NCBI GenBank assembly: GCA_005792355.1
Contig: SXSC01000269.1
Span: 1 to 35,172, forward strand
DNA: 35,172 bases
Source of the DNA: Opitutaceae bacterium
GTDB lineage: Bacteria; Verrucomicrobiota; Verrucomicrobiia; Opitutales; Opitutaceae
Direction of reading: 5' to 3'
Shown here in pieces: positions 17,906 to 25,306 of this stretch. Made by a program: the position numbers and the translations under genes. Under the pieces are notes generated by a model. That model searched no databases. It was not told the origin of the DNA and saw only the letters and a list, made by a program, of their open reading frames with translations. Each line of letters begins with the position of its first letter. The stretch's first letter is position 1.

Positions 17906-17948
17906 GCCCGGCGAGCAAGTAGCCCATTGGGTTGCTTGCTCGCCGGGC
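17906..17948. repeat. Long GC-rich hairpin
   Basis: GCCCGGCGAGCAAG (17906-17919) pairs perfectly with CTTGCTCGCCGGGC (17935-17948). The loop contains CCCATTGGG. It lies between the histidinol-phosphatase stop and the rlmN start. It has no T-tract on either strand, so it is more likely a REP-like element or a processing/attenuation hairpin than a classical terminator. Confidence 0.6.
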
Positions 17949-17976
17949 GGTTTCGTTGGCGGAGGGCACCGAAAAT

Positions 17977-18831
17977 TTACGACCGCACCGGCTGGGCGAC
18001 GGCCACGGGCAGTTCGCGGAGGGAGGCCAGCGCGGCGGCAATCGGCACCTCGGAGCGGCGGCGGTCCAGAAAGTAGCTCACGTTCTCGAAACCGAGTTCG
18101 TCGAGCAGGCGCAGGGCCTGTTCGTAGTGGCCGGCCACGCGGGCCGGGCGGTGGGCGTCGGCGCCGAGCACGATCGGAATGCCGCGTTCCCGGATGAGCG
18201 CGAGCGTGGGCGGACCGGGATTCATCTCGGGCACCGCCTTGTGCAGACCACTGGTGTTGAGTTCCATCGCGACGCCCGTCGCGGCGATGCGGTCAAGCGC
18301 GCGCTCGATGTGCGGCTGAATCCGCGAAAACCGCCACGCGTGCGGGGCCTCGTTTTTCACGAGATCGGGATGGGCGAGCGTGTCGAAGAGCCGGGTCTCG
18401 GCCGATTCGGCGAGGTGCTCGAAGTAGAGCTGTTGGTACGCGAAGAAATCGCCGGTGAAGTAGCGCGCTTTGTAATGCCCCACCTGCATGTGCACGGAGC
18501 CAAGCACGTGGTGCAGCGGCACGCGCGCGTGGAGTTCCTCCGCCCAGGCCTCGATGCCCGGGAAGTAGTCGCTCTCGAGCCCGAGCCGCACATCGACCCG
18601 GCCGGCGAATTCCTCGCGGGTCCGCGCGACGAGCTCGACATACTCGTCGTATTCCTCCGGGGCCATGCGGTGGTCGATCCCGAGCCCGTCGGGCAGCGGG
18701 GCGTGGCACGTCACGATGAGGCCCTTCAGGCCGCGCTGCTCCGCCACGGCGGCGTACTCGGACGGCGAGCCGATCGCGTGTTTGCAGAGCGGCGTGTGGC
18801 AGTGGGATTCGTAGAGGAGCGGTGTGGGCAA
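17977..18831 (-). CDS. PHP-domain histidinol-phosphatase (HisK type)
   Basis: 284 residues. It would hydrolyse L-histidinol phosphate to L-histidinol in histidine synthesis. PHP metal ligands are visible: H10 and H12 in YESHCHTPLCKH, VTCHAPL, GLESDYFPG, VLGSVHMQVG, DTLAHPDLVK, MELNTSG and VLGADAHRPARV. This layout and length match the HisK class rather than the HAD-type HisB phosphatase. No other his genes are in the window, so the gene is an isolated locus, as is common for HisK. A broader PHP phosphoesterase role cannot be excluded. The upstream GH88 gene on the same strand is 107 bp away, with a palindromic repeat in between. Confidence 0.88.
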   Translation of the reverse strand: MPTPLLYESHCHTPLCKHAIGSPSEYAAVAEQRGLKGLIVTCHAPLPDGLGIDHRMAPEEYDEYVELVARTREEFAGRVDVRLGLESDYFPGIEAWAEELHARVPLHHVLGSVHMQVGHYKARYFTGDFFAYQQLYFEHLAESAETRLFDTLAHPDLVKNEAPHAWRFSRIQPHIERALDRIAATGVAMELNTSGLHKAVPEMNPGPPTLALIRERGIPIVLGADAHRPARVAGHYEQALRLLDELGFENVSYFLDRRRSEVPIAAALASLRELPVAVAQPVRS

Positions 18832-18847
18832 GAGGCGGAGGAATGGA

Positions 18848-18935
18848 ATCGTTCTCGTTCCTCGTTCTTTTGATCTTTCTCCCTGTCGGGCAAGACACCG
18901 GACGAACGGAAACGATTACGAGGAACGAGAACGAT
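18848..18935. repeat. Inverted repeat of the CGTTCTCGTTCCTCG type
   Basis: ATCGTTCTCGTTCCTCGT (18848-18865) and ACGAGGAACGAGAACGAT (18918-18935) are perfect 18-base complements around 52 bases. It fills nearly the whole gap between the GH88 stop and the histidinol-phosphatase start and could uncouple the two genes. The composition is unlike the coding DNA around it. Confidence 0.65.
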
Positions 18936-18938
18936 GGG

Positions 18939-20351
18939 TTAGAAAAACGTGTAGTACTTGCCCTGCGCCAGCCGCTGGATGAGCAGCGCCAGCTCCACGG
19001 CGTGATAGTCGCCCCACATGCAGGCTTCACCGCAGGGAACCTGACGGCCGCGCGGCACGTAGTCCCAGCCGTTGGGGCGGTGATAGACACTGTGGAGCAG
19101 CAGCCCCTGATGTTTTTTCTCCGTCGCCAGATAGGGTTCGTCAAAGAGCGTGTTGGCGATGGTGAGCCCGGCCTGGAAATATTTGCTGCCGGCGGCCTTT
19201 TGCCCCTTGGCGGTGAGGTAGGTGCCGAGCCGCAGGAATCCCTGCGCGGCGATCGCGGCGGCGGAGCTGTCGACCGGCTCGTGGGCGTTGAAGGGATCGG
19301 CGTTCTTTTTCGTGATGTCGCCGAGTTTGTGGGTATTCAGCGCCATGCTGTCCCAATACGGCACGCCGTCCTTCGAGGAATAGCCGTCGATGTAATAATC
19401 GCTGGTGGCCCGCGCCGTCTCCAGAAACAGATCGGTCACGGCCCGCCGGCCGCCCATCGCGTCGAGGTCCGTGCCCTTCACCGTGTCGAGGTACTCCAGC
19501 TGCTCCGCATAGCCGCAGATGAGCCACGCGGCGCCGCGCGTCCAGGTCGTGAAGGGCGAGTAACCCTGCTGGGTGCTCGAGCAGCGGAACTGCCCGTCGT
19601 TGCGATTGAAGACACCCTCGTGCGCCACCCGGCCGCGCACATCGTAGCAGTCGCGCCCCTGGCCGAAGAAGACATTGAACCGCGCCGTCGTGGCGGCGTG
19701 TTCCACGGCGCGATGCAGCAGGTTGATCGGTTTGTCGCCTTCGCCCATCAGCACGTGGCCGAGCTGGTGCGCGACGACGAGCGAGCGCATCGAGCGAATC
19801 GTGTCGGAGAAGAGCGACTGCGGCCCGTTGAACGAGTAGACGTAGCCGCCGGGGACCACGCCCGCCGCGCCCGCCACCGGCGACCATGGCTGCGTGTAGG
19901 CCGTCTTCACGTAGCGCGCCGCCTGCACCGCGCCCGAGGCCTTCAACGCGATCTCGGTGTAGTCGAGCTCGCCCTGTTCCTTCGCGATTTTGCCCTCGAG
20001 GATGAGCCGCCGCAGATTGCCGTAGGTGGAGACGTTGTTGAAACCATGGTCGTGCACCCCGACGTGCGAGACGTGCGACGCCATGTATTTCACCGTCTTC
20101 GCGCGACCGAGCTGGAGCATCTCCTCGTCGCCCGTGGCGTCGAAGTGCAGGAACGCCATGCCAAATTGGAAACCCTGCGTCCACTCGGTCCAGCCGCGCG
20201 AGGTGTACTTCCCTTTCCAGGTGAACACCGGCGTGCCCTTGGCGGAGTCCCAGGACGCGTCGATCGCGCGGATTTTCCGGCCGGCGAGTTCGAAGACGCG
20301 GGCGGTTTTTTTTCTGAGTTTCGCGGGCGTGAGGCTGGTGTTGATTTTCAT
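18939..20351 (-). CDS. GH88-family glycoside hydrolase (unsaturated uronyl hydrolase-like)
   Basis: 470 residues from ATG 20351; the frame extends to 20441 but without family match. The (alpha/alpha)6 fold of unsaturated glucuronyl hydrolases is indicated by WTEWTQGFQFGMAFLHFDAT, HVGVHDHGFNNVSTYG (D101, the equivalent of the first catalytic Asp), LFSDTIRSM (D183, the second Asp), YSPFTTWTRGAAWLICGYAE and WDSMALNTHKLG. The known reaction is hydration-driven cleavage of delta-4,5-unsaturated uronic acids made by polysaccharide lyases. There is no signal peptide, so it acts in the cytoplasm on imported disaccharides. GH105 is a close alternative. It may complement the sulfatase locus, since sulfated uronans need both, but it is not in that operon. 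Confidence 0.87.
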   Translation of the reverse strand: MKINTSLTPAKLRKKTARVFELAGRKIRAIDASWDSAKGTPVFTWKGKYTSRGWTEWTQGFQFGMAFLHFDATGDEEMLQLGRAKTVKYMASHVSHVGVHDHGFNNVSTYGNLRRLILEGKIAKEQGELDYTEIALKASGAVQAARYVKTAYTQPWSPVAGAAGVVPGGYVYSFNGPQSLFSDTIRSMRSLVVAHQLGHVLMGEGDKPINLLHRAVEHAATTARFNVFFGQGRDCYDVRGRVAHEGVFNRNDGQFRCSSTQQGYSPFTTWTRGAAWLICGYAEQLEYLDTVKGTDLDAMGGRRAVTDLFLETARATSDYYIDGYSSKDGVPYWDSMALNTHKLGDITKKNADPFNAHEPVDSSAAAIAAQGFLRLGTYLTAKGQKAAGSKYFQAGLTIANTLFDEPYLATEKKHQGLLLHSVYHRPNGWDYVPRGRQVPCGEACMWGDYHAVELALLIQRLAQGKYYTFF

Positions 20352-20454
20352 GGCGGTCGGTAAAGTGAGGCGGCCACGTTGTCGGGCGGGCGCCGGCGAA
20401 ACAAGGGCGAAAGGCGCCCCGCTGCGCGGTGCGCCTGACAAATAACGGGCCAGT

Positions 20455-20546
20455 AACGATTCAATGAGAGGTGGAGCCCGATGTCCTCATCGGGCTGATT
20501 TAAGAGCGCACGGTTCAAAACCCGATGAGGACATCGGGTTCCACCT
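20455..20546. repeat. Dispersed GGTGGAGCCCG repeat, copy 2, as a double hairpin
   Basis: The 26-base arms 20469-20494 and 20521-20546 are inverted with one mismatch. Each arm itself contains CCCGATG-TCCT-CATCGGG or its complement, so the element can fold as two small hairpins or one long stem. The left end repeats the motif at 13721-13746. It sits in the divergent gap between the GH88 and marC-like genes. Confidence 0.75.
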
Positions 20547-20636
20547 TTCAGTGATTTCGCTTTCATTGGTAAAAGGCACGCCCGACCAGATCCCGCAGGC
20601 TCGACGCGCGGGCATTCGGCGGACAACGTGGCTGCC

Positions 20637-21215
20637 ATGCCAGAGTGGTTCACCAAGTTTGTGCAGGCCTTCATCCCGATGTTCGTCGCCATCGACCCGA
20701 TCGGGCTGGCGGCAATTTTTCTGGGGCTGGGGCAGGGGGTGGCGCCGGCGCAGCGACAGCGGATCGCCCGGCAGGCGACAATCACCGGCGGCGGCGTGGC
20801 GCTCCTTTTCCTGTTTCTCGGCTCGAGCATGTTTCGGGCGCTGGGGATCTCGGCGGGGGACTTCCAAATCGCGGGCGGCTTGATTCTCTTCATCCTCGCG
20901 GCCCGCGATCTCGTCCAGTCGGTCGCGGAACCGGAAAAGCTTCCGGATGATTTCGGCGTGGTGCCGCTCGGCATGCCGCTGATCGCGGGACCGGCGCTGA
21001 TTGCGACCCTGCTGTTGGTGTCCCAGACGCTGGGCCTGGTGATCGCGCTGACGGCTCTCGTCGCCAATCTGGCGATCATCGTGCTCGCGCTGGCCTACAG
21101 CGATCGCCTCGGCCGGCTGATCGGCGCGACCGGCATGCGCGCCATCTCCAAGATCATCTCCATGCTGCTCGCCGCCATCGCGGTGGCGATGATCCGCCAG
21201 GGGCTGAAATCTTAG
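20637..21215 (+). CDS. MarC-family integral membrane protein
   Basis: 192 residues from ATG 20637; an in-frame GTG at 20628 would add three residues. Six hydrophobic segments are visible, the usual count for MarC/UPF0056. Family marks include FVQAFIPMFVAIDPIGLAAI, QATITGGGVALLFLFLG, GISAGDFQIAGGLILF and PLGMPLIAGPALIATLLL (the LAGPG-like motif). Function is unknown: the old link to multiple antibiotic resistance has been withdrawn, and a transport role is only presumed. It stands alone, converging on the M20 peptidase gene with a 15-bp gap. Confidence 0.92.
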   Translation: MPEWFTKFVQAFIPMFVAIDPIGLAAIFLGLGQGVAPAQRQRIARQATITGGGVALLFLFLGSSMFRALGISAGDFQIAGGLILFILAARDLVQSVAEPEKLPDDFGVVPLGMPLIAGPALIATLLLVSQTLGLVIALTALVANLAIIVLALAYSDRLGRLIGATGMRAISKIISMLLAAIAVAMIRQGLKS

Positions 21216-21230
21216 CCGCCGCCGACCGGC

Positions 21231-22472
21231 TCACCCCGCGAACGTCGTCAGCAACTCCGCGTAGATTTTCGCGCTGGCGAGCAATTCCCTCACCGCCGCG
21301 CGCTCGTTGACGGCGTGGTAGTCCTCGCCGCCGGGACCGTAGCCCAGTGTCGGGATTTTCAGGTGGTGCGAGAAAAAATGCATGTCGTTAAAACCCGTCG
21401 ACACGTTGAACCGCGTCTGCTCCTTCCGCACCCGCGTCACGCAGCCGGCCATCGCGGCGAAGAACGGGTGCGTCGGCTCCGAGTAACAGGAAAAATTCTC
21501 GGAGACCTTGCGCACGGAGATCCGGCACTGCGGAATTTTCCGCGCGGCGGCGGCGAGGACCGCCCGCAATTCGCGCTCGGCGGCCGCGTGGCTCTCGCGC
21601 GGCAGGACGCGGCGGTCGATCGTGAAACTGGCGTGCGCGGGCACGGTGTTGATTTTGGCGCCTTCGCCGCAGTGGAAAACGCCGCCGAGGTTCACCGTGG
21701 GATATTGGTTCTTCCCCTCGGGGGTCTGCCAGGGTCGCTGCGCGAGTGTGAGTTTGTAGTCGTCGAGGGCGCGGATGAGCGCAGCCATCTTCTCGAGGGC
21801 ATTGATCCCTTTGTGGGGCGTCGAGCCGTGGGCGGGCCGGCCGTGGACCTCGACTTCGAGCCAGAGCGTGCCGTTGTGACCGCAGCAGACAGTCCGGCCC
21901 TCGCCACCTTCCATCACGACGGCGTAGTCGGGGCGGATGGGGGCGTTTTGGACCAGCCAGCCGGTGCCGAGCGCGGAGTCGGTTTCCTCGTCGGCGGTGA
22001 ACGAAATCTCGAGATTCAGCTTAGGGCTCGTCCGGGTGGCGCGAAGGGCGCGGACCGCCAGCAGCAGGCTGGCGATGGACCCCTTCATGTCGGCGGTGCC
22101 GCGGCCGTAAATCCAACCGCCGGCGAGAGCGCCGCTGAAGGGGCTGCCGTGTTTCCATTTGCCGGAGACGGGCACGACATCGTAGTGCGCGTTGAAGTGG
22201 ATCGTCTTTCGTGCGCCGGGAGTGGCGAGTTTGCCGAGGACGTTAAAGCGGGGATAGGCGTGCTGCCCGGGCGGCAGCACGGCGCGCAGACGCTTGGCCG
22301 GAATGGCGAGGCGGCGCGCCTGGAGGCCGAGGGCCTCGAGTTCGGCGGTGAGCCAGGCGGTGATCTGGTCGTAGTTCTCGCCGGGGGGGTTGATCGTCGA
22401 GACGCCGACGAGCTGCTGGAGACGGCTGAGGAGTTCGCCGGGATGGCGGTTGATAAAGTCGGCGGGAGTCAC
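21231..22472 (-). CDS. M20-family metallopeptidase (ArgE/DapE/CPG2-like)
   Basis: 413 residues from GTG 22472. The open frame reaches 22607, but the extra residues are arginine-rich and the family homology starts at DFINRHPGELLSRLQQLVGV. Dizinc ligands are H96 and D98 (FNAHYDVVPV), D128 (GRGTADMKG), E162 and E163 (FTADEETDS), and a C-terminal His in GGEDYHAVNE. The dimerisation lid is present (GHNGTLWLEVEVHGRPAHGS). Such enzymes remove acyl or amino-acid groups (acetylornithine, succinyl-DAP, N-acyl amino acids, dipeptides), and sequence alone does not decide which. No Arg or Lys biosynthesis genes are adjacent. Cytoplasmic. Confidence 0.9.
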   Translation of the reverse strand: MTPADFINRHPGELLSRLQQLVGVSTINPPGENYDQITAWLTAELEALGLQARRLAIPAKRLRAVLPPGQHAYPRFNVLGKLATPGARKTIHFNAHYDVVPVSGKWKHGSPFSGALAGGWIYGRGTADMKGSIASLLLAVRALRATRTSPKLNLEISFTADEETDSALGTGWLVQNAPIRPDYAVVMEGGEGRTVCCGHNGTLWLEVEVHGRPAHGSTPHKGINALEKMAALIRALDDYKLTLAQRPWQTPEGKNQYPTVNLGGVFHCGEGAKINTVPAHASFTIDRRVLPRESHAAAERELRAVLAAAARKIPQCRISVRKVSENFSCYSEPTHPFFAAMAGCVTRVRKEQTRFNVSTGFNDMHFFSHHLKIPTLGYGPGGEDYHAVNERAAVRELLASAKIYAELLTTFAG

Positions 22473-22587
22473 GCGGGCACCACCGTGCCGGGCCGCCCGG
22501 CCGAAGACACGGAAAAACGGACGGCGACGAAACCCGAGTCGGACCTTGCCGCTGGGTCGCTTCAACCCGTATCTTCCCGTCTTGCCG

Positions 22588-22818
22588 ATGGCCCGCCGCC
22601 TGTTCAATCAAACCAAACTGGTCCGCCAGATCACCATCGCCCGCTCGTTCGCCGAAGCAGAGGAGCAGGACCAAAAGGCGTGGAGATCCATGACGCCGCG
22701 GCAGCGCCTGGCCACCCTGGAACTCTGGCGGCAGATGAACCACCGGAATTATGATCCCGATACCGCGCGACTTCCGCGACTTTTTGAGATTATTAAGCCG
22801 GAAGAACGTAAGCCTTGA
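22588..22818 (+). CDS. Small conserved hypothetical protein
   Basis: 76 residues, ATG 22588. The C-terminal half (MTPRQRLATLELWRQMNHRN, then YDPDTARLPRLFEIIKPE) resembles short proteins I recall beside nucleotidyltransferase (AbiEii-like) genes in Verrucomicrobia and Planctomycetes. Here no such partner is present, so if it was an antitoxin or accessory protein it is orphaned. The N-terminal half is helical and charged. It is divergent from the M20 gene by 115 bp and precedes the DUF4160 gene by 119 bp. Function unknown. Confidence 0.62.
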   Translation: MARRLFNQTKLVRQITIARSFAEAEEQDQKAWRSMTPRQRLATLELWRQMNHRNYDPDTARLPRLFEIIKPEERKP

Positions 22819-22937
22819 GCGTGCCGATGCTCGCGCGGACCTTGGTCGCGGAGTCTTGTACTCCATTGGCTGCCTCCTGCGGGTCGGTCGCTGGTCCGTA
22901 GTCTTGCTTGAATACCCTTCCTCGATACGATGCGCCC

Positions 22938-23360
22938 ATGCCAGAGGTGCTTCGGATCCATGGATACCGCTTTTTCTTCTTCAGTCGCGAGGGCACGGAG
23001 CCTCACCATATTCACGTCGAGCAGGCCGGGCGCTACGCCAAGTTCTGGCTGACTCCCATTGCACTATCCGATTCGCGTGGCTTCCGGAGTTCGGAACTCC
23101 GCGAACTGCACAATCTGATTGAGCAGCATCGCGAATCATTTATCGTTACTTGGGATGAGCACTTTAGCCAGTTAGCCGATGGCAGATGTCGTGGACGTTT
23201 CCTTTACGGACCACGAACTCGTCGTCACCCTCGCCGACGCGCGCCGCGTTTCGGCGCCCCTCGAATGGTTTCCGCGCCTGCTGCGCGCTTCACCCGCGCA
23301 ACGCGCCAACTGGCGTCTCATTGGTCATGGCGTCGGAATTCACTGGGAAGATGTCGATGA
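22938..23360 (+). CDS. DUF4160 protein with C-terminal read-through extension
   Basis: 140 residues from ATG 22938 (TTG 22908 is in frame upstream). Residues 1-78 are a DUF4160 domain: MPEVLRIHGYRFFFFSREGT, EPHHIHVEQAGRYAKFWL, ELRELHNLIEQHRESFIVTW. DUF4160 proteins usually stop about here, after the conserved HEYF-like end (DEHFSQ). In this case no stop occurs and the frame runs another 60 residues of arginine-rich sequence, overlapping the DUF2442 gene by 182 bases. The extension looks like accidental translation of the DUF2442 coding region in a second frame. Function is unknown: DUF4160 and DUF2442 genes very often sit together and are suspected toxin-antitoxin partners. Confidence 0.75.
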   Translation: MPEVLRIHGYRFFFFSREGTEPHHIHVEQAGRYAKFWLTPIALSDSRGFRSSELRELHNLIEQHRESFIVTWDEHFSQLADGRCRGRFLYGPRTRRHPRRRAPRFGAPRMVSAPAARFTRATRQLASHWSWRRNSLGRCR

Positions 23361-23394
23361 AGACATTTCCGTGCGGAGTCTTTTGGCAATCTGA
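23179..23394 (+). CDS. DUF2442 protein
   Basis: 71 residues, ATG 23179. It shows the compact DUF2442 pattern: VVDVSFTDHELVVTLADARR, SAPLEWFPRLLRASPAQRAN, WRLIGHGVGIHWEDVDEDIS, VRSLLA. This fold is a small DNA- or RNA-binding-like domain of unproven function. It starts inside the DUF4160 gene in another frame, so the two are almost certainly translated from one message. Usual partner relation: DUF4160 first, DUF2442 second, as here. Complete at both ends. Confidence 0.85.
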   Translation: MADVVDVSFTDHELVVTLADARRVSAPLEWFPRLLRASPAQRANWRLIGHGVGIHWEDVDEDISVRSLLAI

Positions 23395-23526
23395 ATACCT
23401 TGGGGCGGGTTCGTCGACTCGCCCACGCCGTCACCGGGGGTTTTGCCTGGCGGGCGGTTTCCCTTCGGTGCCGCGCGGGGCAGTATTCCCGAGCTACGCC
23501 CCCGAGCCTGCCGGCCACCACCACCC

Positions 23527-24630
23527 ATGATCCGCGTCTTTGTCTCCGGTTGTTACGATATTCTCCACGCGGGCCACGTGCAGTTCTTTCGCGAGGCGCG
23601 CGCCCTCGGTGATCACCTGACCGTGTGTTTTGCGTCGAACGACGTGCTCTGGCTCCACAAGCAGCGGCGCAGTTCACTGCCCGATGAACACAAGCGCGCC
23701 CTCCTGGCCGGGCTCGAGATGGTGGATGACGTCGTCATGGGCACCGGGCACGACGAGGGCATCGATTTCAAGGAGCCGTTCCTGCGGCTGCGGCCCGACA
23801 TTCTGGCCGTGACCGAGGATGACAAATACGGCCCGCTGAAACGGTCGCTCTGTGCCGAGGTGGGCGCGCGCTATGTCGTGATGCCGAAGACGCCACCGCA
23901 GTTTCCGCCCATCTCGACGACGCAAATCGTGCGCTTCATCCGGGCGCCCGAGGTCGCGCCGTTGCGCGTGGATTTCGGCGGCGGCTGGCTCGACGTGCCG
24001 CGGCTGGCACGGCCGGGCACGTTTATCGTGAATTGCGCGATTTCGCCCGTGGTCTCGCTGCGCGACTGGCCCTATGAACGCAACGCCGGGCTCGGCGGCT
24101 CGGGCGCCTGGGCGCTCCTCAACGGCCGGGATGGGATCGGGTCCGAACTCGATCTGGGCGTCGGCTGGCAGGATCCAGCGGTGGTCGCGGAGACCGGTTT
24201 GTGCGTCTGGCGCAGCGGTCCGCGTCCGGTGCTCGAGCTGAAGACGAACGGGGAATTCCTGCGGGGCCGGATGGCGTTGCTGTGGACCGGCACGCCGCAC
24301 GATACGCCGGGTATTGTGAGTGGTGCGCGCGACTACGATGCGATTGCGCACGCGGGCGCGACGGGGCGCGAGGCCGCGTGGCGCAACGATCTCGCGGGCA
24401 TCGCGGAGGCCGTGCGGCAGTCGTATGCCGTGCAGCGCGCGGAGGGCATGGCGCCGTTGCCGGGCGATCCGGCGGCCAACCTCCCCGTGCCGGGCGCGCT
24501 CGCGTGGAAATATTGCGGCGGCGGCTTTGGCGGCTACGCGGTGTATCTGTTCGCGGAACCGGCGCAGCGCGATGCCGCGTGCACGCGACCGAACTTCCGG
24601 CCGATCGAGCCGTATGTCGCATCGCGGTGA
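23527..24630 (+). CDS. Nucleotidyltransferase - GHMP kinase fusion, sugar-activating
   Basis: 367 residues, ATG 23527. Residues 1-140 are a cytidylyltransferase-like domain with VFVSGCYDILHAGHVQFF (HxGH at 14-17) and ISTTQIVRFIR. Residues about 145-360 carry GHMP-kinase motifs: LRVDFGGGWLDVP (146-158), the phosphate loop NAGLGGSGAWALL (186-198), and CGGGFGGYAVYLF near the C-terminus. The kinase part is compact, some 220 residues against about 320 in heptose or fucose kinases. A kinase plus nucleotidyltransferase in one chain recalls HldE (but that uses a PfkB kinase) and FKP of fucose salvage (GHMP kinase). The likely job is phosphorylation and nucleotide activation of a sugar, which one is unknown. 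Gap to DUF2442: 132 bp. Confidence 0.85.
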   Translation: MIRVFVSGCYDILHAGHVQFFREARALGDHLTVCFASNDVLWLHKQRRSSLPDEHKRALLAGLEMVDDVVMGTGHDEGIDFKEPFLRLRPDILAVTEDDKYGPLKRSLCAEVGARYVVMPKTPPQFPPISTTQIVRFIRAPEVAPLRVDFGGGWLDVPRLARPGTFIVNCAISPVVSLRDWPYERNAGLGGSGAWALLNGRDGIGSELDLGVGWQDPAVVAETGLCVWRSGPRPVLELKTNGEFLRGRMALLWTGTPHDTPGIVSGARDYDAIAHAGATGREAAWRNDLAGIAEAVRQSYAVQRAEGMAPLPGDPAANLPVPGALAWKYCGGGFGGYAVYLFAEPAQRDAACTRPNFRPIEPYVASR

Positions 24631-24648
24631 GCTTGGGGGCGCGGAACA

Positions 24649-24890
24649 ACCAGGGACCAGGACCAATCCCAGGGCAGAGGAATGGGTGGCCGGGGAATAA
24701 AATGCCATTGGGATTCTCGGCGTGTTTGTCCCGTCTCGGCGGAGTCAATGGTCCTCCCACAGATTCAGAAAGGCCACAGATGCAAACCCCGGAATCCGGC
24801 CCTCTGCGGTCTTTCTGAATCTGCGGGAGGCCAAAACCAGGGACCGGGACCAATCCCAGGGCAGAGGAATGGGTGGCAGGGGAATGAAAC
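24649..24890. repeat. 55-bp direct repeat flanking an inverted repeat
   Basis: Copies at 24649-24703 and 24836-24890 share ACCAGGGACC, GGACCAATCCCAGGGCAGAG and GAATGGGTGG, differing at only a few positions. Between them, CCTCCCACAGATTCAGAAAG (from 24753) and CTTTCTGAATCTGCGGGAGG (to 24830) form an inverted repeat. The layout is that of a composite element or of nested insertions. The inverted-repeat arm recurs at 12388-12410. Confidence 0.8.
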
Positions 24891-24940
24891 CCCAATCCGC
24901 CGGCCTGGTTGGGGCTTGAGCCCAAACCGCCAATCATCTT

Positions 24941-25007
24941 GGCAAAAAGATGGCGGGTAAAAGATGCCGGCATCGCGCTTGGATTTTTTACCCCACATTT
25001 TTTTGCC
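24941..25007. repeat. Imperfect inverted repeat, GGCAAAAA type
   Basis: The 22 bases at 24941-24962 (GGCAAAAAGATGGCGGGTAA plus AA) and at 24986-25007 are inverted with three mismatches, around a 23-base loop. AT-rich for this genome. Confidence 0.65.
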
Positions 25008-25062
25008 TCCATGCTGGTCGGCGGAGAGCGCGGATGCTCGACGTCGTCGTGCGGCAGACAAG

Positions 25063-25215
25063 AAACCGCGAATGGACAACGAAGAAACACGAATTTCAGA
25101 GCAAGCCGCGCACCGCATCGCACGCCGATTCTGGGCAACCATCCAGTGGCTGTTTCCCGAGCGTCGGCGCGCACCCGTTTTCATTCGTGTCGATTCGTGT
25201 CCATTCGTGGTTGAA
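25063..25215. repeat. Inverted ATTCGTG repeat
   Basis: AACCGCGAATGGACAAC with AACACGAAT (25065-25094) faces ATTCGTGTCGATTCGTGTCC and ATTCGTGGTT (25183-25212). The arms are complementary in blocks of ATTCGTG/CACGAAT. About 90 bases separate them. I recognise this phrase as a repeat common in intergenic DNA of Verrucomicrobia and Planctomycetes (memory, not searched). Confidence 0.6.
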
Positions 25216-25220
25216 CCGAA

Positions 25221-25271
25221 ACTTGAGCGTTGAGAGTTAAGCGTTGAACGTTGCCCGTTCAGTGTTGAGCG
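25221..25271. repeat. GTTGAGCGTT/GTTGAACGTT tract upstream of SIR2-TIR
   Basis: A degenerate tandem of about 10-base units: TTGAGCGTTGAGAGTTAAGC, then GTTGAACGTT, CGTTCAGTGTTGAGCGTT. Its complement type (AACGTTCAACGCCC) reappears right after the nSTAND gene at 31079, so the two-gene module is bracketed by inverted copies. Confidence 0.5.
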
Positions 25272-25306
25272 TTCCGCCTCAGCCTGCGTCCCGCCCACCT
25301 CGCCCG

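Larger units (their letters stand above)
24631..25306. other. Gene-free 676-bp region made of repeats
   Basis: No credible CDS. The stretch contains, in order, a direct repeat pair with an inverted repeat between its copies, an inverted GGCAAAAA-type repeat, an inverted ATTCGTG-type repeat and a GTTGAACGTT tract, each listed separately. Short frames in all phases are translations of these repeats. It separates the sugar-activation gene from the SIR2-TIR/nSTAND module. Confidence 0.75.

Noticed and set aside
17906..17948. Rho-independent terminator after the histidinol-phosphatase gene
   Set aside because: The stem is strong but no T-tract follows on either strand. Listed as a hairpin repeat instead.
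22793..22996. 67-residue minus-strand frame
   Set aside because: Antisense to the start of the DUF4160 gene, Lys-rich by chance, no family match.
24682..25240. Several 60-100-residue frames in the gap before SIR2-TIR
   Set aside because: They translate the direct and inverted repeats in this gap, and none has a domain or start context.
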